Part shown: piece after piece, positions 45,594 through 55,342 of the stretch
Position numbering within the stretch: the stretch's first letter is position 1
Layout: every line of letters begins with the position of its first letter
Source of the DNA: Hyphomicrobiales bacterium
GTDB taxonomy: Bacteria; Pseudomonadota; Alphaproteobacteria; Rhizobiales; Rhizobiaceae
Direction: 5' to 3'
Assembly: GCA_900473915.1 (NCBI GenBank)
Contig: UCNG01000020.1
Span: 1,221 to 65,220, forward strand
Length of the DNA: 64,000 nucleotides
The notes under the pieces: model-generated
Databases searched by the model: none
What the model saw: the letters and a program-made list of their open reading frames with translations, nothing else
Told to the model about the DNA's origin: nothing
Program-made: the position numbers and the translations under genes

Positions 45594-47123
45594 ATGAGCG
45601 CCTCACAATCCAGCATCACCTATTTCTTGCCCGACGAAACCGCAACGCAGCGATTTGGTGAAGATTTCGCCCTCGCGCTTCAAAAGGGCGATCTTGTCAC
45701 GCTTTCCGGCGATCTGGGGGCGGGAAAATCCTCGCTTGCCCGCGCCATCATCCGGGCAATCGCTGACGATGAAGGACTGGACGTTCCAAGCCCCACTTTC
45801 ACGCTGGTGCAAAGCTACGAGGCCTTGCGTATTCCCGTCGCTCATACCGACCTTTACCGTATTTCGCACGGCGAAGAACTGGATGAGCTGGGACTGCCGG
45901 AATTTATGGAGGATGGCGTGGTTCTGGCCGAATGGCCGGAGCAGGGCGAGGGTTTTTTGCCGGAACCGTCTTTTGCCGTCACGCTGAGCCATGAAGGGGC
46001 AGGGCGGCGCATTGCCGTGTCGGGGCCTGCAGCTGCCATCAGCCGTCTGGAACGTTCGCGGGCCATTCGCGCCTTTCTGGACAGCCACGGCCGTTCCGAT
46101 GCAACGCGGCGCTATTTGCAGGGCGATGCGTCCCCACGCAAGTACGAGACGATCTCCACATCTGCTCATGGTGTCGAAATTCTGATGAATGCGCCGCAGA
46201 TGCCCTATGATCCGCCGCTGCGCGATGGCAAATCCTATCGGCAGATTGCGCATCTGGCGGAAAACATTTTTGCCTTTGCTGCCGTTGACGGGCTTCTCGC
46301 GAGGCAGGGCTTTCGTGTGCCGCAAATGCGCGCCTCCGATCTTGATGCCGGTTTTCTCATTCTCGAAAATCTTGGAACCGAGGGCGTTCGGGCAGCTTCC
46401 GGCGAACCTGTCGCGGAACGTTATGAAGCCGCCGGGCGTTTTCTGGCGCATCTGCACGGCGTCACCTGGCCGGATCACGCGCCGGTGCCTGGCCATCCTG
46501 ACCACATCATCGCCGGTTTTGACCGCGATGCGATGATGATTGAGGTCAGCCTGATCGGCCAGTGGTATGCGCCACGCATGATGGGCAGGCAGCTCACAGA
46601 CGCAGAAAAGCAAGCTTTCGAAGCGGGATGGGATTGCGTGATCGCCGATATTGCTGATGTCGAGAAGAGCCTGCTCCTGCGCGACTATCATTCGCCGAAC
46701 CTGTTCTGGTTCCCGGAGGCGCAAGGCAGGGACAGAATCGGTGTCATCGATTTTCAGGATGCGATGATCGGGCCAGCAGCCTATGACGTGGCCTCGCTGG
46801 CGCTCGATGCGCGGGTGACGATTTCGCCGGAGCTGGAGCAGGCCGTGGTCGCAGCCTATTGCGACGAGCGTCGGGCGCTCGGGCATGCGTTCGATGAGAG
46901 CTTGTTCCGCAAGGCCTATGCGGCCATGGGTGCACAGCGCAATGCCAAGCTGCTGGGGCTTTTCGTGCGGCTTGACGAGCGCGATGGTAAGCCGGCTTAT
47001 CTGGAGCATCTGCCGCGCATTCACGACTATCTCGGACGTGTGCTTAAAGATCCGGTCATGGCGCCTGTGGCGGCATGGTTTGAGCAATTGGGGTTGATGC
47101 AGCAGGAAGAGGCCGCGCAATGA
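45594..47123 (+). CDS. TsaE-AmgK fusion: tRNA t6A synthesis ATPase plus MurNAc/GlcNAc anomeric kinase-like phosphotransferase
   Basis: The 509-residue protein joins two domains. Residues 1-150 are TsaE, with P-loop SGDLGAGKSSLARA, PSPTFTLVQSYE and HTDLYR; TsaE acts with TsaB/TsaD in t6A37 tRNA modification. Residues 165-509 form an aminoglycoside-phosphotransferase-like kinase with the catalytic RDYHSPNLFW and the metal-binding VIDFQDAMIGPAAYD, matching AmgK. AmgK phosphorylates MurNAc at C1 in cell-wall recycling. The next gene encodes the MurU-type uridylyltransferase of that route. The start at 45594 has AAAGGG five bases upstream. Confidence 0.9.
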   Translation: MSASQSSITYFLPDETATQRFGEDFALALQKGDLVTLSGDLGAGKSSLARAIIRAIADDEGLDVPSPTFTLVQSYEALRIPVAHTDLYRISHGEELDELGLPEFMEDGVVLAEWPEQGEGFLPEPSFAVTLSHEGAGRRIAVSGPAAAISRLERSRAIRAFLDSHGRSDATRRYLQGDASPRKYETISTSAHGVEILMNAPQMPYDPPLRDGKSYRQIAHLAENIFAFAAVDGLLARQGFRVPQMRASDLDAGFLILENLGTEGVRAASGEPVAERYEAAGRFLAHLHGVTWPDHAPVPGHPDHIIAGFDRDAMMIEVSLIGQWYAPRMMGRQLTDAEKQAFEAGWDCVIADIADVEKSLLLRDYHSPNLFWFPEAQGRDRIGVIDFQDAMIGPAAYDVASLALDARVTISPELEQAVVAAYCDERRALGHAFDESLFRKAYAAMGAQRNAKLLGLFVRLDERDGKPAYLEHLPRIHDYLGRVLKDPVMAPVAAWFEQLGLMQQEEAAQ

Positions 47124-47839
47124 AAATGCCTGAACTGGTAATGGTTCTTGCTGCCGGTCTTGGCAAGCGCATGCGCCCCATCACCGAAACCATTCCAAAG
47201 CCGCTGGTCAAGGTGGCGGGCAAGCCCTTGCTCGACTGGGGTCTCGATGCGGCGGCACGCGCCGGTATCCGCACCGCAGTCGTCAATGTGCATTATCTGG
47301 CCGACCAGCTTGAAGAGCATCTTCGGGACCGCAACGATCTGGAGATCGTGATTTCGGATGAACGCGACATGCTGCTCGATTCCGCTGGCGGCATTGTGAA
47401 GGCACTGCCGATACTGGGAACGCAGCCTTTTTTCATTCTGAACGCCGATACATTCTGGGTCGGCGATGAGATGGCCCCCAACCTTACGGCGCTGGCTGAG
47501 GTCTGGGATGCGGAGCGGATGGATATTCTCCTGATGACGGCGCGTCTCGATCAGGAAACCGGCTATGAAGGCAAGGGCGATTTCGTTGCCGACGAGAAGG
47601 GACATCTGCGTCGTGCGCGTGACGTCTCCGGCGAGCCGGTGATCTATGCCGGTGCGGGAATCATCAATCCACGCATCTTCGATGGCGCGGAGCCGGTCGT
47701 GTCCTCGCTCAACCGTTATTTCGACGAGGCGATTGCGGCGGGTCGCCTTTATGGTATGCCAATGACCGGGCACTGGCTGACCGTCGGCACGCCGGACGCC
47801 ATCGGCGAGGCGGAGGCCGCACTTACCGCATTTGCATAA
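47120..47839 (+). CDS. murU: MurU-like N-acetylmuramate-1-phosphate uridylyltransferase
   Basis: This 239-residue nucleotidyltransferase has the signature LAAGLGKRMRPITETIPKPLVKVAGKPLL. It also has the acidic metal-binding residues in FFILNADTFW and GHWLTVGTPD near the end. It overlaps the AmgK-fusion gene by four bases. With AmgK it would convert MurNAc to UDP-MurNAc, bypassing early steps of peptidoglycan precursor synthesis. The specificity is inferred from this pairing. Confidence 0.85.
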   Translation: MKMPELVMVLAAGLGKRMRPITETIPKPLVKVAGKPLLDWGLDAAARAGIRTAVVNVHYLADQLEEHLRDRNDLEIVISDERDMLLDSAGGIVKALPILGTQPFFILNADTFWVGDEMAPNLTALAEVWDAERMDILLMTARLDQETGYEGKGDFVADEKGHLRRARDVSGEPVIYAGAGIINPRIFDGAEPVVSSLNRYFDEAIAAGRLYGMPMTGHWLTVGTPDAIGEAEAALTAFA

Positions 47840-47852
47840 GGAGGTAGAGCGC

Positions 47853-50800
47853 ATGAGCGCACGCAGACCCAGAGATGGGAAACAGCGCCTGTTTTCAATT
47901 CCTCCCGGCACATCGTTTTTGCCAGCCTTTGCCAATGCCCTTCTGGAAGGGCGGCTGGTCAAAGGTTTTCCCGGCAATCCTTCCGATCCGCTGGCACTGG
48001 CCAATGCAACCATCTACGTGCCGACGCGCCGTGCGGCGCGTGCGCTAAGATCGATTTTAGTAGATAAGAATCTAGCTAGAAGCGCTATATTGCCGACGAT
48101 AAAACCGCTCGGCGATGTGGATGAGGATGCCGCTTTTTTCAATGCCGGTTCGTCGGGCGTGTTCGACATCAATCCGCCTATCGGCACGGCGGAGCGGCTT
48201 CTGCTTCTGGCGCGATTGATCCGTCCGTGGCGGGAATCGCTGCCCTCGCATGTGCGTGCCTTGTTTGGCGTTGACGACGTTTCCGTTCCGGCAACCACTG
48301 CCGATGCGATCTGGCTTGCCCGCGATCTGGCGGGGTTGATGGATCAGGTCGAAACCGACGGAGCTACATGGAGCGAGCTTGCGAGCATTGCCCCCGAAGA
48401 CCTCGCCGACTGGTGGCAGGTCACGCTCGGCTTTCTCAATATCGTCACCAATCTGTGGCCGGATATTCTGGCGGAGCGCAAGCTCTCAAACCCCGCCGCG
48501 CATCGCAACGATCTCATATGGAGTGAGGTAAAGCGGCTGCGCACTCATCCGCCCGCCGGTCCGGTTATCGTGGCGGGTTCCACGGGTTCCATACCGGCGA
48601 CTGCGGAACTGATTTCCGCCATTGCGGACTTGCCCAATGGCGCGGTGGTGCTGCCGGGGCTGGACCGCGATCTCGACGATGCAGCCTGGCAGCTGCTGGC
48701 ATCGGCGACCGACAATCCGTCCACCTTCGGTCATCCGCAATTCGGTTTGCGCAAGCTTCTCGATGCAATGCAGACCCTGCGCGAGGATGTGGAACATCTG
48801 GACGATATGCCAGCTTCCAAACGCCTGCGCGAGCGGGTAGTGAGCGAGGCGCTTCGTCCGGCGGAAACGACCGATGCGTGGGGCAAGCTCGATATAGAGG
48901 CTGATAGCCTGCACGCCGCCGCGCAGACGATCGACCTGATTGAAGCCGCCAACGAACGCGAAGAGGCGCTCGCCGTCGCGCTTGCCTTGCGTGATGCGAT
49001 CAATGAGGAAGGCAAGACGGCGGCGCTCGTCACCGCCGACCGCAATCTGGCCAGGCGCGTGGTGGGTGAACTTGCCCGTTTCGGCATCGATGCCGACGAT
49101 TCGGGCGGTCGGCATCTGCGCGATGTCGAAACCACGACATTGCTGCGGCTGCTGGTGGAAACGGTCTTTGATCCGGGCGATCCGGTTGCCTTGCTGGCGC
49201 TGGTCAAGCATCCGCTGCTGCGGCTGGAGGCCCCCCGCATCGAACGCCGCCTTGCCGCCGAAACGCTCGAACTCATCGCCTTTCGCGGCGGCACGGGCCG
49301 CGCTTCCGTGCTTGATCTTCCGGCATTTTTCGACCGGCGGCTGGAGGAGAGCGCCAGCCAGCCGTGGCAACCGGCATGGCATGACACGGTTACGCCGGAT
49401 ATGATCGCAGCTGCGCGAAATCTTTGCGAAAGCCTGTCGAATGCCGTGGCGCCGCTCGCACCTTTCGTCCTCGCTGGCCGCAGGACCGAGATCGGCGAAA
49501 TCGCGCGCGCCACGGTCGAGGCGCTGGAAAATCTGGCGCGCAACGAAAAGGCCAGCGTCGCGCCTTTTTATTCCGGCGAACGCGGAGAACAGCTCGCCGC
49601 CTTTTTGCGCGGTCTGGTTTCAAGCGAAGCCGGGCTTGATTTCGAAGCTTCGGAATGGCCAGCCGTGCTGGATGCGCTGATGGCGGGTGAGACGGTCAAG
49701 CCGCATCCGGGCGGTCATCCGCGCCTCTTCATCTGGGGTGCGCTGGAAGCCCGCCTGCAAACCATGGATACGGTGGTGATCGGCGGTCTCAATGAGGGAA
49801 GCTGGCCTGCCCGCACCCGCAACGATCCGTTCATGTCGCGCCCGATGAAGTCGATGATCGCGCTCGATCCACCCGAACGGCGCACCGGCCTTGCCGCCCA
49901 CGACTTCCAGATGGCGCTGGGCATGGATCATGTCGTGCTGACGCGCTCGCAGCGTTCCGACAATGCGCCAACGGTTGCCTCGCGCTGGCTGCAGCGGCTC
50001 GAAACGGTGCTGGGCGCTGATGTGACTGCACAAATGCGCAGGCGCGGGGCGCGTTTCATCCAGTGGGCACGGGAAATCGATCAGGCACCTGACGTGCCTT
50101 TCGTCAAGCGCCCGGAACCGGCCCCGCCTGTCGCTGCCCGCCCGAAGCATTTTTCGGTGACGGAAATCGAAACGCTGCGCCGCGATCCCTATGCGATCTT
50201 TGCAAAGAAGATACTGAAACTGCGGCCACTTGAGCCTTTGATCCGTGATCCGGCGGCGGCAGAACGTGGCACATTGTTCCACGATATTCTGGGTCATTTC
50301 ACGCAAGAGGCAATCGATCCGCTGGCACCCGATGCCGCCGAACGCCTGATGGAGCTTGGCCGCATTCTTTTTGCCGATATGGATCTGCCGACCGAAATCG
50401 AGGCCGTGTGGTGGCCGCGCTTCACGGCGCTCATTCCGCAGTTTCTGGCCTGGGAGCGCGAGCGCGCCTATAATGTCCAGACCCGCTTTGCCGAGATTTC
50501 CTCCGACAAGCGTGAGGTTGAAGGACTTGGCGTCACGCTTTCCGGCCGCGCTGACCGTATCGATCTGATGCGCGACGGGACAGCCGAAATCATCGATTAC
50601 AAGACCGGCTCGACACCATCGCCCAAACAGGCGCATGTGCTGCTGTCGCCACAGCTGGCGCTGGAAGCCGCACTTCTGGTGCGCGGAGCATTTCGTGAAC
50701 TGGGGTCGGTCCGCGCTTCGGACCTCACCTATGTCCGTCTCAAGGCGGGCGGCGAGGTAAAGCCGGAATCCATCCTCAAGATCGGACGACCGCCATCGGA

Positions 50801-50999
50801 AAAAACCGCCCCGGCGCTTGGCGAGGAATCCTGGCAGCGGCTGGCGCAACTGCTGGCCGAATATCAGAAGCCGGAAAAAGGCTATCTTTCCCGTGCATTG
50901 CCGTTCCGCGAGACGGACCTGACAGGCGATTACGATCATCTGGCGCGAGTGCTGGAATGGTCAGCCGGTGGCGACGCGGGCGGGGAGGGCGAGGCATGA
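47853..50999 (+). CDS. addB: Double-strand break repair protein AddB
   Basis: The 1048-residue alphaproteobacterial AddB has an inactive helicase-like N-terminal half. Its C-terminal RecB-family nuclease domain has FSVTEIETLRRDPYAIFAKKILKLRPL, GTLFHDILG, and EIIDYKTGS with catalytic Asp and Lys. With AddA it processes DNA ends up to Chi. The start at 47853 has a perfect AAGGAGGT site that overlaps the murU stop. Codons for residues 65-84 (48045-48104) are strikingly AT-rich compared with the rest. The end overlaps addA (ATGA). Confidence 0.93.
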   Translation: MSARRPRDGKQRLFSIPPGTSFLPAFANALLEGRLVKGFPGNPSDPLALANATIYVPTRRAARALRSILVDKNLARSAILPTIKPLGDVDEDAAFFNAGSSGVFDINPPIGTAERLLLLARLIRPWRESLPSHVRALFGVDDVSVPATTADAIWLARDLAGLMDQVETDGATWSELASIAPEDLADWWQVTLGFLNIVTNLWPDILAERKLSNPAAHRNDLIWSEVKRLRTHPPAGPVIVAGSTGSIPATAELISAIADLPNGAVVLPGLDRDLDDAAWQLLASATDNPSTFGHPQFGLRKLLDAMQTLREDVEHLDDMPASKRLRERVVSEALRPAETTDAWGKLDIEADSLHAAAQTIDLIEAANEREEALAVALALRDAINEEGKTAALVTADRNLARRVVGELARFGIDADDSGGRHLRDVETTTLLRLLVETVFDPGDPVALLALVKHPLLRLEAPRIERRLAAETLELIAFRGGTGRASVLDLPAFFDRRLEESASQPWQPAWHDTVTPDMIAAARNLCESLSNAVAPLAPFVLAGRRTEIGEIARATVEALENLARNEKASVAPFYSGERGEQLAAFLRGLVSSEAGLDFEASEWPAVLDALMAGETVKPHPGGHPRLFIWGALEARLQTMDTVVIGGLNEGSWPARTRNDPFMSRPMKSMIALDPPERRTGLAAHDFQMALGMDHVVLTRSQRSDNAPTVASRWLQRLETVLGADVTAQMRRRGARFIQWAREIDQAPDVPFVKRPEPAPPVAARPKHFSVTEIETLRRDPYAIFAKKILKLRPLEPLIRDPAAAERGTLFHDILGHFTQEAIDPLAPDAAERLMELGRILFADMDLPTEIEAVWWPRFTALIPQFLAWERERAYNVQTRFAEISSDKREVEGLGVTLSGRADRIDLMRDGTAEIIDYKTGSTPSPKQAHVLLSPQLALEAALLVRGAFRELGSVRASDLTYVRLKAGGEVKPESILKIGRPPSEKTAPALGEESWQRLAQLLAEYQKPEKGYLSRALPFRETDLTGDYDHLARVLEWSAGGDAGGEGEA
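48045..48104 (+). other. Low-GC rare-codon patch within addB
   Basis: Twenty codons (residues 65-84) contain CTA twice, AGA twice, ATA twice, TTA and GTA, with only about 21 of 60 bases G or C by my count, in a strongly GC-rich gene. The patch contains the palindrome TCTAGCTAGA (48071-48080). The reading frame is intact. Confidence 0.75.
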
Positions 51000-53900
51000 A
51001 AAAAAACCCTTTTATCCCGGAAGAAACGCTGCGAGCGCAAAGCAATGCTGCAAACCCGGCAGCGTCCGTCTGGGTTTCCGCCAATGCGGGTTCCGGCAAG
51101 ACGCATGTTTTGACTGAACGGGTTATCCGCCTTCTACTCGAAGGCACCGATCCATCCAAGATTCTCTGCCTCACCTACACCAAGGCGGCGGCGGCGGTGA
51201 TGCAGAACCGCGTGTTCATGCGGCTTTCCGAATGGGCGGTCCTGCCCGATATCGAACTGGCCGAACGTCTGAAATCGCTGGAAGGGCGCAGGCCGGGCGA
51301 TGCCCGTCTTGCCGCAGCGCGACGGCTGTTCGCGCGCGCGCTGGAAACGCCGGGCGGGCTCAAAATCCAGACCATCCATGCTTTCTGCGAAGCGATCCTG
51401 CACCAGTTTCCGCTTGAGGCGAACATTGCCGGTCATTTCGAGATGATGGACGACTTGATGCAGGCCGCTCTTGTCGGTGAAGCGCGGCGCCAGTTGCTGG
51501 AGACCGCGCATGGCGGCGGTGACATGGAGCTCGCCGCTGCCTTTGCCGATGTCCTGCAGGCAGCGGGCGAGATGGGCCTGCAATCGCTGCTGGATGAAGC
51601 GGTAAGCAGGCGCAATGGCTTGCAGACCTATATCGCCGAACTGGGCGTAGCGGCCCATCGAAGCGAAGCCCTGCATCGTGCTTTCCGCTTCGATCCGCAA
51701 ACCAGTGAAGACGATCTTGTCGCCGATCTCTGGCCGATACCGGAATTTTCCGATGATGCGCTTGATCTCATCATGTCGATCCAGAAAGGGGCGTCGCGCG
51801 CGCAGGATTTTGCGCTGCAACTCCGGCGTTTCGACAAGGTGACGAACCAGCGCGACCGCGAATCCGTGTTGCGCGCCGCCTTCCTGAAAAGTACCGGCGA
51901 GCCCAAATCCGGTTCCTATGTCTGCTCGGCAGCGGTGAAAAAGCTTCTGCCGGATTTTGAGGAGGATTTCGACGCGGCGGCGGCGCGTGTCGAACAGGGG
52001 CTCGACCGGCTGAAGGAGTTGCGTCTGGTGCGGCTCAATCTGGCTGCGCTCACGCTGATCGACAATCTCCTGCAACGCTATCACGACCTGAAGCGTCAGC
52101 GCGGCCTGCTCGATTTCGAAGACCTCATCACCCGAACCGTGGCGCTGCTTGCCCGCAACGGGGCAGGGCAGTGGGTGCAGTACAAGCTCGATCGCGGCAT
52201 CGACCATATTCTGGTCGACGAGGCGCAGGATACCAGCCCCGACCAGTGGCGGGTGATCCGCATGCTGTCGGAAGAGTTTTTCTCCGGCCTCGGCCAGCGC
52301 AATATCAGCCGCACGCTCTTTGCCGTCGGTGACGAAAAACAATCGATCTATTCGTTCCAGGGCGCGGTGCCGGAGGATTTTGCGGCGCAGGGGCGTTCCG
52401 TCAGTCTGCGGGCGGAAGATGCGGAGCTGAAATTCGAGCGCGTCAGCCTCAATTTCTCGTTTCGCTCCGCGCCCGATGTTTTGCAGGCGGTCGACGAGGT
52501 TTTTGCCAGACCCGAAGCCAATCGCGGCCTTGCGGGCGCAACGGTGCATGAGGCCATTCGTTCCGACGCGCCGGGCGAGGTGGAAATCTGGGATATGCTG
52601 ACGCCGGAAGTGGTAGAGGAACCTGACGACTGGCGTGAGCCGGTCGATCATCTGGCCGCCCCCGCCGTCCGGCTGGCGGATCAGATAGCCGCCACCATTC
52701 GCCACTGGCTGGATAGCGGCGAAGCTATTCCGGGCCAGAACCGGCGGATCATGCCGCGTGACATCATGGTTCTGGTGCGAAAGCGCGACCAGTTCATGCC
52801 GGCCCTGTCGCGGGCGCTGAAAAACCTGTCCGTTCCGGTGGCAGGCGCCGACCGCCTGCGGCTCACCAGCCATATTGCCATTCAGGACCTGATGGCGCTC
52901 GGGCGTTTCGTGTTGCAGCCTTCGGATGATCTTTCGCTGGCATCGGTCCTGAAAAGTCCGCTGTTCGGCTGGGATGACGACCAGCTTTTCGATCTTGCCC
53001 ATCCGCGAGGTTCAAGCCTCACATTGTTCGAGCGGCTTTATCAGGTCTCGCGTGGCGATGCCGCGCTGGCCGAAGTGCACAAGACCTTGAGCCGTTGGCG
53101 CAATATGGCTGACACCATGCCGGTGTTCGAATTCTATGCACGCATATTGAGTGCGGATGGTGCGCGGCGAAAACTTCTGGCCCGGTTGGGGCCGGAGGCT
53201 GGCGACATTATCGATGAATTCCAGAATTATGCGCTTTCCGCCGAGCGCGCCGGTCTGCCGGGCTTGCAGGCCTTCCTTGAAACGCTGGAAGCGGCATCGC
53301 CGGAAATCAAGCGCGAACTCGATCAGGGGCGCAATGAAGTGCGCATCATGACCGTCCATGCCGCCAAGGGGCTGGAAGGAGCGGTGGTGTTTCTGGTCGA
53401 TCCGGGAAGCGCTGTCTGGACCGGCAGTCGTGCGCCAAAGCTCATTCCGTTTGATTTTTCGAACGGTGATCCGCCGGTGAAAGGCTATCTCTGGCAACCC
53501 AATGCCGGATACCAGACTGGCTTCACAGCCGCTCAGATCGACAAGCTGAAGACGCGGGCCGAGGAAGAATATCGCCGCCTGCTCTATGTCGGCATGACGC
53601 GGGCCGAAGATCGGCTCATCATCTGCGGCTATCGCGGCACGCGTGAAAGCGGAGAGACATGGCATCGCCTAGTCGAAGATGCGCTGGCCATCAAGGCCGA
53701 GACATTCGTGCATCCCGTGCTGAAAGTTGCCGCACGGCGTTATCGCAATACGCCGCGCGGAATGGTCGAGATTGCCGATCAGGATAGAGCCGAAGAGCAT
53801 AAACTGCCGTCACTGCCGCTCGACTATCTGCGCCCGATAAAGCCGGAAACCGGATTGCCGCGTCCGCTGGCGCCGTCGGGCGCGTCTGCGCTGATCGAAG

Positions 53901-54538
53901 CGGATGAGGAACCGCCGCTCGACGTGATTTCGCCAGTTCTGGGGCCCGGCAGCGGAACGCCCGCCTTTGCGCTGCGACGCGGCACGGCAATCCACATGCT
54001 GCTGCAATATCTGCCCGATGTGCCGCAGGCTGACCGTGCAACGCTTGCGCATGACTATCTTGACCGGATCGCCGCCGATTGGCCGGAAACCGAGCGCCGG
54101 ATGGCATGGCAAAGTGTGCGGACCATTCTGGATGATCCGACCTATGCGCCTGTCTTTGCCGAAGGCTCACGCGGGGAGGTGGCCATCATGGGCACGATCG
54201 AGCTTGGCGATCGCGATCACGCGGTGTCAGGCCAGATAGACCGTATCAGCGTTGGCGAAGACCGGGTGCTGATCGTGGACTACAAGACCAATCGACCACC
54301 GCCGAAAACCATCGAAGCGGTTCCTTTCGCCTATCGGGCTCAGCTTGCGCTCTACCGGGAATTGCTGGCGCCGCTCTATCCGGGGCGGATTGTCGAAACG
54401 GCGCTTCTGTTCACCGAAGGCCCGTTTTTGATGCCGTTACCGGATGCGATTCTGGACGAGGCGTTGCAGTCCCTGAAAGACTCTCAAGTAAAGGTGACGA
54501 ACCAGAACTTGACGGATGGCAGCAGACACGCCACATGA
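50996..54538 (+). CDS. addA: Double-strand break repair helicase-nuclease AddA
   Basis: This 1180-residue UvrD/Rep-type helicase has the Walker A SANAGSGKTHVLTERV, motif II LVDEAQDTS and GDEKQSIYSFQGA. It also has TVHAAKGLEGAVVFL and LLYVGMTRAEDRL. Its C-terminal nuclease domain carries LIVDYKTNRPP. It partners AddB for recombinational repair of double-strand breaks and replication forks. The start overlaps the addB stop. The upstream in-frame start at 50957 lies inside addB. A 78-bp gap follows before trxA. Confidence 0.96.
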   Translation: MKKNPFIPEETLRAQSNAANPAASVWVSANAGSGKTHVLTERVIRLLLEGTDPSKILCLTYTKAAAAVMQNRVFMRLSEWAVLPDIELAERLKSLEGRRPGDARLAAARRLFARALETPGGLKIQTIHAFCEAILHQFPLEANIAGHFEMMDDLMQAALVGEARRQLLETAHGGGDMELAAAFADVLQAAGEMGLQSLLDEAVSRRNGLQTYIAELGVAAHRSEALHRAFRFDPQTSEDDLVADLWPIPEFSDDALDLIMSIQKGASRAQDFALQLRRFDKVTNQRDRESVLRAAFLKSTGEPKSGSYVCSAAVKKLLPDFEEDFDAAAARVEQGLDRLKELRLVRLNLAALTLIDNLLQRYHDLKRQRGLLDFEDLITRTVALLARNGAGQWVQYKLDRGIDHILVDEAQDTSPDQWRVIRMLSEEFFSGLGQRNISRTLFAVGDEKQSIYSFQGAVPEDFAAQGRSVSLRAEDAELKFERVSLNFSFRSAPDVLQAVDEVFARPEANRGLAGATVHEAIRSDAPGEVEIWDMLTPEVVEEPDDWREPVDHLAAPAVRLADQIAATIRHWLDSGEAIPGQNRRIMPRDIMVLVRKRDQFMPALSRALKNLSVPVAGADRLRLTSHIAIQDLMALGRFVLQPSDDLSLASVLKSPLFGWDDDQLFDLAHPRGSSLTLFERLYQVSRGDAALAEVHKTLSRWRNMADTMPVFEFYARILSADGARRKLLARLGPEAGDIIDEFQNYALSAERAGLPGLQAFLETLEAASPEIKRELDQGRNEVRIMTVHAAKGLEGAVVFLVDPGSAVWTGSRAPKLIPFDFSNGDPPVKGYLWQPNAGYQTGFTAAQIDKLKTRAEEEYRRLLYVGMTRAEDRLIICGYRGTRESGETWHRLVEDALAIKAETFVHPVLKVAARRYRNTPRGMVEIADQDRAEEHKLPSLPLDYLRPIKPETGLPRPLAPSGASALIEADEEPPLDVISPVLGPGSGTPAFALRRGTAIHMLLQYLPDVPQADRATLAHDYLDRIAADWPETERRMAWQSVRTILDDPTYAPVFAEGSRGEVAIMGTIELGDRDHAVSGQIDRISVGEDRVLIVDYKTNRPPPKTIEAVPFAYRAQLALYRELLAPLYPGRIVETALLFTEGPFLMPLPDAILDEALQSLKDSQVKVTNQNLTDGSRHAT

Positions 54539-54616
54539 TATAGCGAATAAAGAGCGGAATGTGTTGTGAGTCTGAAAAGATGTCTGCCGTTCTTGGAGAG
54601 AAAAGAGGATAGCCCT

Positions 54617-54940
54617 ATGGCAACCGTTAAGGTCGATAACAGCAATTTTCAGTCGGACGTTCTTCAGTCGAGCGAGCCTGTCGTGGTGGATTTCTGGGCT
54701 GAATGGTGCGGTCCCTGCAAGATGATCGCTCCGGCTCTGGACGAAATCGCGACTGAAATGGCCGGTCAGGTCAAGATCGCCAAGGTCAATATCGATGAGA
54801 ATCCGGAACTGGCCGCGCAGTTCGGCGTGCGCTCGATCCCGACGCTTCTGATGTTCAAGGACGGCGAACTCGCCGCCAATATGGTCGGCGCTGCTCCCAA
54901 GAGCCGCCTTGCCGACTGGATCAAGGCTTCTGCTGCTTAA
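54617..54940 (+). CDS. trxA: Thioredoxin 1
   Basis: The 107-residue thioredoxin has the active site [10 protein letters not shown] and the cis-proline loop SIPTLLMF. It is the general cytoplasmic disulfide reductant, for example for ribonucleotide reductase. The start at 54617 ([11 protein letters not shown]) matches the family; an in-frame ATG at 54566 would add 17 residues. A strong terminator follows at 54960. Confidence 0.97.
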
Positions 54941-54959
54941 TCAGCGCATCCAAGAAATG

Positions 54960-54989
54960 AAAAAACCCGGCCTTCGAGCCGGGTTTTTT
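54960..54989. terminator. Bidirectional terminator after trxA
   Basis: AAAAAACCCGG and CCGGGTTTTTT form an 11-bp stem with A and T runs. It can end both trxA and the facing small secreted-protein gene. Confidence 0.85.
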
Positions 54990-55013
54990 GTTGGTGCGAG
55001 AAAGAGTTCGGAC

Positions 55014-55247
55014 TTACTTCGACTTTTTCCGAGCGCGGGCTCGGTCGTCGTCGCTTGGATTGCATTCCTGATGCGTTCCCGGAATGTAGAATTTTCCGTC
55101 AGCGGCGGGGTTGGTGCCGCCGTCACATCCCGGCATTCCATTCCCTGCGCTTCCTCCATCGCCGCCATTGCCGCCCGCTTGAGCGAAAGCGTGTGTCGTT
55201 GCCCCGCCAACGGCAACGAATAGAATTAAAAACACAAACGTCCTCAT
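55014..55247 (-). CDS. Small secreted glycine-rich protein (unrecognised)
   Basis: This 77-residue product has a signal peptide (MRTFVFLILFVAVGGATTHAFA, cleavage near AFAQA). A Gly-rich segment follows, with GGNGGDGGSAGNGMPGCDGG, a second cysteine in HQECNPSDDD, and a basic tail RARARKKSK. I do not recognise a family. The ribosome site GGGAGGAA seven bases before the ATG makes expression credible. The two cysteines could form a disulfide in the periplasm. It shares a terminator with trxA and lies downstream of folC, in the same direction. Confidence 0.7.
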   Translation of the reverse strand: MRTFVFLILFVAVGGATTHAFAQAGGNGGDGGSAGNGMPGCDGGTNPAADGKFYIPGTHQECNPSDDDRARARKKSK

Positions 55248-55342
55248 CTCGATTCCTCCCGTGGAGTGAGGCAGATTGCTCGTTATTCTATTACCGGAAG
55301 GCTCTGGCCGCATCTCCTACTTGTTGCCGGCAAACCAGCCAG

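Noticed and set aside
51134-53002. Minus-strand open frame of 622 codons opposite addA
   Set aside because: It is a shadow frame; addA motifs cover the plus strand throughout.
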